Source of the DNA: Desulfobulbaceae bacterium | Lineage (GTDB): Bacteria > Desulfobacterota > Desulfobulbia > Desulfobulbales > Desulfobulbaceae | Assembly: GCA_027011235.1 (NCBI GenBank) | Contig: JALVAI010000100.1 | Coordinates: 1 to 11,509 of the forward strand | Reading direction: 5' to 3' | Length of the DNA stretch: 11,509 nt | Shown: piece after piece, positions 6,878 to 11,509 of the stretch | Layout: every line of letters begins with the position of its first letter | Numbering within the stretch: the first letter of the stretch is position 1 | The notes under the pieces: model-generated | Told to the model about the DNA's origin: nothing | Seen by the model: only the letters and a program-made list of their open reading frames with translations | The model's database searches: none | Translations under genes and position numbers: made by a program

Positions 6878-8569
6878 GTGGCCCTTCTCTATCCCAATAC
6901 CTATTCCCTGGCCATATCCAACCTCGGATTCCAGCTCGTTTACAGCCTGATTAACGGGCAGCCGGATATTGTCTGCGAGCGCTTTGTCTATCCCGAAACA
7001 GACCAACCGCTGCGCTCTCTGGAATCCAACCATCCCCTGACCGATTTTGCGATAGTCTGTGTCTCGGTGAGCTTTGAACATGATTTTCCCCGTCTTGCCG
7101 GAATGCTGGCCGCCGGAGGAATAGCACCCATGGCCGCTGATCGGGCAGCAGACATTGTCCCTGGTTCCCCCCTGGTCCTCATGGGAGGGGTCGGGGTCTT
7201 TATGAATCCGGAGCCCCTTGCCCCCTTTGCCGATCTCATGGTCATCGGCGAGGCCGAAGCCGTGCTGCCCGAGCTTCTTCCCCTACTTTTACGGGTGCGG
7301 GCAAGCGGTATCGACAGGACTGCCTTCCTGCGCCGGTGCGGTCTTGTCAGAGGCTGTTATGTCCCTTCCCTGTATACGCCCACCTATGGCGTTGATGGTC
7401 GGGTGGAGCGGATCACCTCTGAGCCCGGTCTGCCCGAACGGGTGGAAAGGGTGGTGCTGGCAAAGACCGACTGCGCTGCCCATTCCATGCAGCTGTCACC
7501 GGCGGCCGAACTGGGGATGTACATGATCGAGCTCGGGCGCGGCTGCAGTCGCGGTTGCAGGTTCTGTGCCGCCGGTTACATCTATCGCCCCCCGCGTCTC
7601 TGGACCAAAGAGGCCATCCTCTGCGCCTTGAATGAACGGCCGCCCCATGTTGACCGGATCGGTCTTGTCGGCATGGAAATGGCATCATCGGAGACCCTGG
7701 ACCATATTGCCGCCGCCCTGCAGGAGCAGCAATGCGCCCTGTCCTTTTCTTCCCTGCGGGCCGATCGGATTTCACCGCAACTGATCGGCCTGCTGGCCGA
7801 TTCCGGTCTGAAATCGGTGGCCATTGCCCCGGACGGGGCCTCGGAAAGGCTGCGGCGTATCATCAACAAGGGACTTTCCGAGGCCGATCTTCTCGATGCG
7901 GCCTTGCGTCTGGTTGAGGCAGGTATTGTTCATCTGAAACTCTATGTCATGATCGGCCTGCCCACGGAAACCGGTGATGACCTTGACGAGCTGGGCCGGA
8001 TGCTGGCCCGCATGCGCAGGCTTCTTCTCCCTGTTGCCCGCAAACAGGGACGGATGGTGGAGATCACCCTGTCGGTGAACAGTTTTGTTCCCAAGCCCTG
8101 GACCCCGTTTCAATACCTTTCCTTTGGCGGCCTTGACCGCAACACCGCTCTGGCCCGGAAAAATTCTTCGGCGGCCCTGCTGGCATTAAAACAGAAAATC
8201 AGGTATCTTCGACGAATGGTCAATAAACTTCCCAATGTGCGTCTCAAGGTCGATCGCCCCGAGCGGGTACTGGAACAGGCCGTATTTTCCAGGGGCGACA
8301 GGCGCCTTGCCGGCGTGCTCCTTGATATGGGTATTGGTAAATATTCTTTCAAACAGGCGATGAAGGCCCATAACCTGACAAGCTGGCAGTATGCCGTCCG
8401 GCCCAGGGAGGCGGATGAGTTGATGTGCTGGCAGGTCCTTGATCACGGAATCAGGGAAGGATTTCTCTACCAGGAGCTTGAACGGGCCTGCAGACTGCAG
8501 GCCACCTCCCCCTGCAATACCAGTCACTGCCGGCGATGCGGAATTTGTCATGGGACGCAGGAAGACTGA
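6878..8569 (+). CDS. Radical SAM protein with N-terminal B12-binding-like domain and C-terminal cysteine cluster
   Basis: Numbering is from GTG 6878. Residues about 1-170 resemble the cobalamin-binding-like domain of Elp3/MiaB-related radical SAM proteins (ALLYPNTYSLAISNLGFQ, SLESNHPLTDF, GGVGVFMNPEPLAPFADL, IGEAEAVLPELL). The radical SAM core opens with ELGRGCSRGCRFCAAGYIYR; Cys223, Cys227 and Cys230 form the CxxxCxxC site for the 4Fe-4S cluster that cleaves S-adenosylmethionine. The C terminus has CNTSHCRRCGIC (Cys546, 551, 554, 557), perhaps a second metal site. The pattern resembles the uncharacterised TIGR03960-type family; the substrate is unknown. The start is uncertain: the frame is open back to 6731, and the in-frame sequence just upstream (TGTIRKKWKGRLP) looks like protein, but no ATG, GTG or TTG precedes 6878. 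GTG 6878 has GGAAGGG at 6861-6867, a long spacer. It overlaps the following kinase gene by 20 bp. Confidence 0.9.
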   Translation: MALLYPNTYSLAISNLGFQLVYSLINGQPDIVCERFVYPETDQPLRSLESNHPLTDFAIVCVSVSFEHDFPRLAGMLAAGGIAPMAADRAADIVPGSPLVLMGGVGVFMNPEPLAPFADLMVIGEAEAVLPELLPLLLRVRASGIDRTAFLRRCGLVRGCYVPSLYTPTYGVDGRVERITSEPGLPERVERVVLAKTDCAAHSMQLSPAAELGMYMIELGRGCSRGCRFCAAGYIYRPPRLWTKEAILCALNERPPHVDRIGLVGMEMASSETLDHIAAALQEQQCALSFSSLRADRISPQLIGLLADSGLKSVAIAPDGASERLRRIINKGLSEADLLDAALRLVEAGIVHLKLYVMIGLPTETGDDLDELGRMLARMRRLLLPVARKQGRMVEITLSVNSFVPKPWTPFQYLSFGGLDRNTALARKNSSAALLALKQKIRYLRRMVNKLPNVRLKVDRPERVLEQAVFSRGDRRLAGVLLDMGIGKYSFKQAMKAHNLTSWQYAVRPREADELMCWQVLDHGIREGFLYQELERACRLQATSPCNTSHCRRCGICHGTQED

Positions 8570-10121
8570 TTTTTCGGCAATACGGGCAGGATTGCCCGGC
8601 AATTTGCTTGCGCGTATTCTGGCCCTGTTGCGCCGGTTGTGGTCCGGATTATGCTTGGGCAAAGACAATCTGCGGGCCATGTGGTCCCGGCGGCTGGACC
8701 GGGATGCCCTGCTTCCCTTTGAGCTGGTCAAGTATTTTGCCGTTACCAGTCTGGCCCTGATTTTCTGTGCTTCCCTGTTACTTTCCTGGATTCTTGCCAA
8801 CAATGCCAAACATGTGCTGCTCAAGCGCAGCGAGGCCTATTCCCGGCTTTTTGCCGAAAATCTCAACCGCCAGGTTTTTCTCCAGTTTGTCCTGCCCACG
8901 GTGGTCCGTTACGGCCGGATCGCACTTTCCGATGAGCGCCAGTTCAGAAGGCTGGACGGAATCGTCCGCAATATTACCCGGGGAATGCATATCGATTCGG
9001 TCACTATTTTTGATTCCCGGGAAAATATTATCTCCTATTCCACCATCACCGAAATGGTGGGGCGCCGTAACATGGGCGGTCTTGAATATGAGAAGGCCAG
9101 GAAGGGGGAGGACAACTCCGTTCTCATCAGCAGCGGCTCATTGCTCAATCTGCTGCCGGGATTCCCGCCGGTCTACTGCACCCTGAAGACCTATGTTCCC
9201 TTTCGTCAGGAAGACCGGACCGGCATGCGGTCCGGAGAGATTATGGGGGTCATCGAGGTGGTGCAGGATCTCTCTGCCGACCTGCGGGCCATTATCGGCC
9301 TGCAGGGACGGATTATTCTCCTTTCCCTGCTGATCATGGGCATCCTTTTTGCCATCCTGGCGGTTATTGTTGTCCGGGCCAACAAGATCATGGCCCGGCG
9401 GGCCGAGGAACGACTGCTTCTCGAGGAGAAGCTCGGCGAGGCCGAGCGGCTGGCAACCCTGGGCAAGATGGTGGCGGCGGTTTCCCATGAGATCAAGAAT
9501 CCGCTCGGTATCGTTCGTTCCACTGCCGAAATTCTTGGAAAGCGAATCTCCAGGGTGGCGCCGGGCAATGAGCATCTGGCAGCCATTATCGTTGAAGAGA
9601 CGACCCGGCTTGATACCATTGTCCGGGAATTTCTTGATTTTGCCCGCCCGCGTGAGCTGACAACCCGGCCGGAATCCATCAATGCACTGGTTACGCGCAT
9701 TGAGAGATTCTTTGAACGGGAGTTTGAGAAAAAAGGTGTGCAGGTGATCACCGAGCTTGATCCCGAGCTGCCCCAGGTGCGGATGGACGGGGAACAGATG
9801 TATCAGGTCCTGTTTAACATGGTGTTCAATGCTCTGCAGGCTATGCCCGAGGGCGGGACCCTGACGCTTACCACCAGGTATGATGACGTGCATAAAGAGG
9901 TGAGTCTGCGGGTGGCAGACACCGGCATCGGCATTGACGAGGAAAAGAAGGCGCAGATATTCACTCCCTTTTTTACCGATAAAAACCGGGGGACCGGCCT
10001 GGGCCTGGCCATAGCAAAAAATATTGTCGAAAAGCATGGCGGCCGGATAGAGGTGCAATCTGTCTCGGGACAGGGAAGCAGCTTCACCATTATTCTGCCG
10101 TTACAGGATGAGGAGTTGTAA
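8550..10121 (+). CDS. Membrane-bound sensor histidine kinase, orphan in this window
   Basis: The product autophosphorylates on histidine in response to a signal and passes phosphate to a response regulator that is not encoded in this window. With the ATG at 8550 it has 523 residues: an N-terminal basic segment; transmembrane helix 1 near 63-84; an extracytoplasmic sensor region of about 170 residues (85-253, including VTIFDSRENIISYS, of the PAS/Cache-like type by pattern); helix 2 near 254-276; a linker; the HisKA H-box VSHEIKNPLG with His313; the N-box NMVFNALQAM (Asn423/427); G1 DTGIGI (Asp457); the F-box FTPFFTDK; and G2 GTGLGLAI (481-488). This resembles NtrB/ZraS-type kinases. The frame is open back to 8439, but the upstream ATG lies deep inside the radical SAM gene and adds a proline-rich, unlikely peptide. 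ATG 8679 (MWSRRLDRD) is another possible start. Confidence 0.93.
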   Translation: MGRRKTDFSAIRAGLPGNLLARILALLRRLWSGLCLGKDNLRAMWSRRLDRDALLPFELVKYFAVTSLALIFCASLLLSWILANNAKHVLLKRSEAYSRLFAENLNRQVFLQFVLPTVVRYGRIALSDERQFRRLDGIVRNITRGMHIDSVTIFDSRENIISYSTITEMVGRRNMGGLEYEKARKGEDNSVLISSGSLLNLLPGFPPVYCTLKTYVPFRQEDRTGMRSGEIMGVIEVVQDLSADLRAIIGLQGRIILLSLLIMGILFAILAVIVVRANKIMARRAEERLLLEEKLGEAERLATLGKMVAAVSHEIKNPLGIVRSTAEILGKRISRVAPGNEHLAAIIVEETTRLDTIVREFLDFARPRELTTRPESINALVTRIERFFEREFEKKGVQVITELDPELPQVRMDGEQMYQVLFNMVFNALQAMPEGGTLTLTTRYDDVHKEVSLRVADTGIGIDEEKKAQIFTPFFTDKNRGTGLGLAIAKNIVEKHGGRIEVQSVSGQGSSFTIILPLQDEEL

Positions 10122-10133
10122 GGAAAAGGGAAT

Positions 10134-11357
10134 ATGATTGCTTTCCAATCCAGTCCTGCCGCCGCCTGTCTGCGGCGGATTCGCTCCGTTGGAGTCCGGG
10201 TCTATTTTTCCTCGATAAGGCCGGTCAACAGCTATTCCCTGCCCGAAAAAGAGGGGATTGTTATCTTTGCCAGCACCCACAGAAACGGCGCCGTGGACGG
10301 TCCGGTCCTGGAAGGGCTTCTTCCTGTGCCCCTGTTGATCGCCGGGAAGAATCTTGCCAAAGCGCCGCTGCTTGGCCTGCTCCTTGGCGATTGCATCACT
10401 ATTTACCGTCATCCGGCCAGTGTTGCAGAGCAGCGGCAGAACATCCGCCAGTTAAAAAGGGCCGCGGATGCTGCCATTGCCGGCAGACAACTGGTTATGT
10501 TCCCGGAGGGCACCAGCAGTCTCGGCCCTGGATTGCAGCCAATCAAAAGGGGGGTGGAGTATCTTGTCCGCTGGATCAGGAAAAAGGAAAGAGCACGTCC
10601 TGTCCATATTATTCCAGTGGGCCTGCATTATGGCCGCGGGTTTGAGTTTCGGAGCAGGGTGGAAGTGGTCTTTGGCCCTGCCATCACCGTATCGGAAGAA
10701 AACCGTCCCCCCGGTCAACTGACCCGGCAGCTGGCCCATGCCATGGCCCGGGTTGCCGTTATTTTTCCGGACCGGGAGAGTCAGCGCCGGGCAGAGCTTT
10801 TTGCCGACATGGTCTGTGCTCTGTATCCCGACCAGTCCCATCGAGCTGCCTGTCTGGCCTATCGGGACGGCATGCTTTCCGCTGATTTGCAGGGGCAGTT
10901 CGAGAGGTTTATCAAGGGAAGGCCGCGGCATGGCAGGCCGCCTGTCGTCACTCGTGAACCCCTTTCTGATCTCATCCGCCTGGCGCTTGTCTCGCCGGTT
11001 GTTTTGGCGGCATTTATCTTGAACCTGCTACCCGTTCTGGGCGCCTGGCTTGTGGCCGGAAAAATGGCTGATGATGATAATGTCATTACCCTGTGGCGGT
11101 TGCTTGCCGGACCGCCCCTGCTTGCCTGCCAGTTACTTGGGTATCTAATACTTGTCTGCAGGTTGTCCCCGGGTGGTGGTTTGTTGTTCCTGGTCCTGTA
11201 TGGAGGAATCAGCTGGAGCGGAATCCTTTTGTATGACCGTTGGCGGAGATTGTGGCACGGATGGATGGGCATGTTTTATCCTGACAGAAAACGCATCATT
11301 TGTCTGCAAGAGGAGATTGGGCAATGGCTTATGGCCGGGGCAAAACAGAACCTTTGA
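10134..11357 (+). CDS. PlsC-type lysophospholipid / glycerol-3-phosphate acyltransferase family protein
   Basis: Members of this family transfer a fatty acyl group to glycerol phosphate or lysophosphatidate at the cytoplasmic face of the membrane. The 407-residue product has the catalytic block STHRNGAVDGP with His49 and Asp55. The spacing is HX5D rather than the usual HX4D, as in the subgroup with HPNALLDP-like sequences. Block III is MFPEGTSSLG (122-131), followed by IIPVGLHY (159-166). Residues after about 280 contain up to three hydrophobic helices (about 283-309, 320-343 and 347-367), giving a long membrane-embedded C-terminal part beyond the catalytic domain. The ATG at 10134 follows the kinase stop by 12 bp and has AAGGA at 10120-10124 and AAGGG at 10126-10130. 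The acyl acceptor cannot be told from sequence, so no gene symbol is assigned; it need not be the main plsC. Confidence 0.88.
   Translation: MIAFQSSPAAACLRRIRSVGVRVYFSSIRPVNSYSLPEKEGIVIFASTHRNGAVDGPVLEGLLPVPLLIAGKNLAKAPLLGLLLGDCITIYRHPASVAEQRQNIRQLKRAADAAIAGRQLVMFPEGTSSLGPGLQPIKRGVEYLVRWIRKKERARPVHIIPVGLHYGRGFEFRSRVEVVFGPAITVSEENRPPGQLTRQLAHAMARVAVIFPDRESQRRAELFADMVCALYPDQSHRAACLAYRDGMLSADLQGQFERFIKGRPRHGRPPVVTREPLSDLIRLALVSPVVLAAFILNLLPVLGAWLVAGKMADDDNVITLWRLLAGPPLLACQLLGYLILVCRLSPGGGLLFLVLYGGISWSGILLYDRWRRLWHGWMGMFYPDRKRIICLQEEIGQWLMAGAKQNL
11311..11315 (+). promoter_or_regulatory. Ribosome binding site of the 3'-terminal membrane protein gene
   Basis: AGGAG lies eight bases before ATG 11324, inside the end of the acyltransferase gene in another frame. 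It supports translation of the overlapping downstream gene and makes coupling likely. Confidence 0.65.
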
Positions 11358-11509
11358 CCGGTTTTGACCGGGTACTCATCCATGAGTGGGCCATGGGGAT
11401 GATGCTGGTGCAGATCATGGTGCGCCTGATGATTGCCGGGGTGGCAAGGGGTTGGCTTGCTGCCTACCTTGCAGTGGCCGGCGGCTATGTTGTTCTTCTC
11501 ACCGTGGGC
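11324..11509 (+). CDS. Integral membrane protein, 3' partial (possibly PAP2-type phosphatase)
   Basis: The frame from ATG 11324 stays open for 62 codons to the last base of the window. The product starts MAYGRGKTEPLTGFDRVLIHEW, passes through an amphipathic to hydrophobic stretch (MGMMLVQIMVRLMIAGV) and ends in a clear transmembrane-like segment (AAYLAVAGGYVVLLTVG). A good AGGAG ribosome binding site precedes it, and it overlaps the acyltransferase gene by 34 bp. The short polar start followed by an LTGFDRVL-like segment and helices recalls membrane phosphatases of the PAP2 type, which would fit a lipid enzyme neighbour. Too little is present to identify it, and that suggestion is a guess. 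The existence of the gene is well supported; its function is not. Confidence 0.7.
   Translation, partial: MAYGRGKTEPLTGFDRVLIHEWAMGMMLVQIMVRLMIAGVARGWLAAYLAVAGGYVVLLTVG

Noticed and set aside
8439..8549. N-terminal extension of the histidine kinase back to 8439
   Set aside because: It would overlap the radical SAM gene by 131 bp, including the region encoding its cysteine cluster, and adds a proline-rich peptide. ATG 8550 is simpler.
9138..10058. Antisense open frame of 306 codons opposite the histidine kinase
   Set aside because: Composition and complete overlap with the kinase catalytic domain indicate a codon-bias artefact.
1..11509. tRNA or rRNA genes, CRISPR array, insertion sequence, phage or attachment sites
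   Set aside because: No clover-leaf pattern, spaced repeats, transposase or integrase motifs, or terminal inverted repeats were seen; the window is densely filled with one-strand housekeeping and envelope genes.

Overview
The window is a stretch of bacterial chromosome of roughly 55-60% G+C by eye, with every supported gene on the + strand and almost no intergenic space. The first 6.8 kb is the distal half of a division and cell wall (dcw) cluster: the 3' part of murG, then murC, murB, ftsQ, ftsA and ftsZ. These encode the last lipid-linked step of peptidoglycan precursor synthesis (MurG), two cytoplasmic UDP-MurNAc enzymes (MurC, MurB) and the core of the divisome (FtsQ, FtsA, FtsZ). No D-Ala-D-Ala ligase gene lies between murB and ftsQ, unlike the E. 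coli order.

Downstream of ftsZ comes a second block that is not part of the universal dcw set: a radical SAM protein with a C-terminal cysteine cluster, a membrane-bound sensor histidine kinase without an adjacent response regulator, a PlsC-type acyltransferase with a membrane-spanning C-terminal part, and the first 62 codons of an integral membrane protein that runs off the window. The last three junctions overlap or are separated by only 12 bp, so the block looks like one translation-coupled transcription unit.

The only sizeable non-coding stretch is the 211 bp between ftsA and ftsZ. It holds a plausible extended -10 promoter, a very short GC stem followed by five T, and three consecutive inverted repeats ahead of the ftsZ ribosome binding site. 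A separate level of ftsZ control is the natural reading, but this is inferred from sequence only.

The gene order (murG-murC-murB-ftsQ-ftsA-ftsZ followed by a radical SAM gene), the protein character and the codon use suggest a Gram-negative deltaproteobacterium (Desulfobacterota), perhaps of the Desulfobulbales. That placement is recalled family knowledge and was not tested. Most of the window is ordinary housekeeping sequence. The points that most deserve a second look are the missing canonical start codon upstream of the radical SAM gene, its C-terminal cysteine motif, the structured ftsZ leader, and the envelope-related block behind ftsZ.
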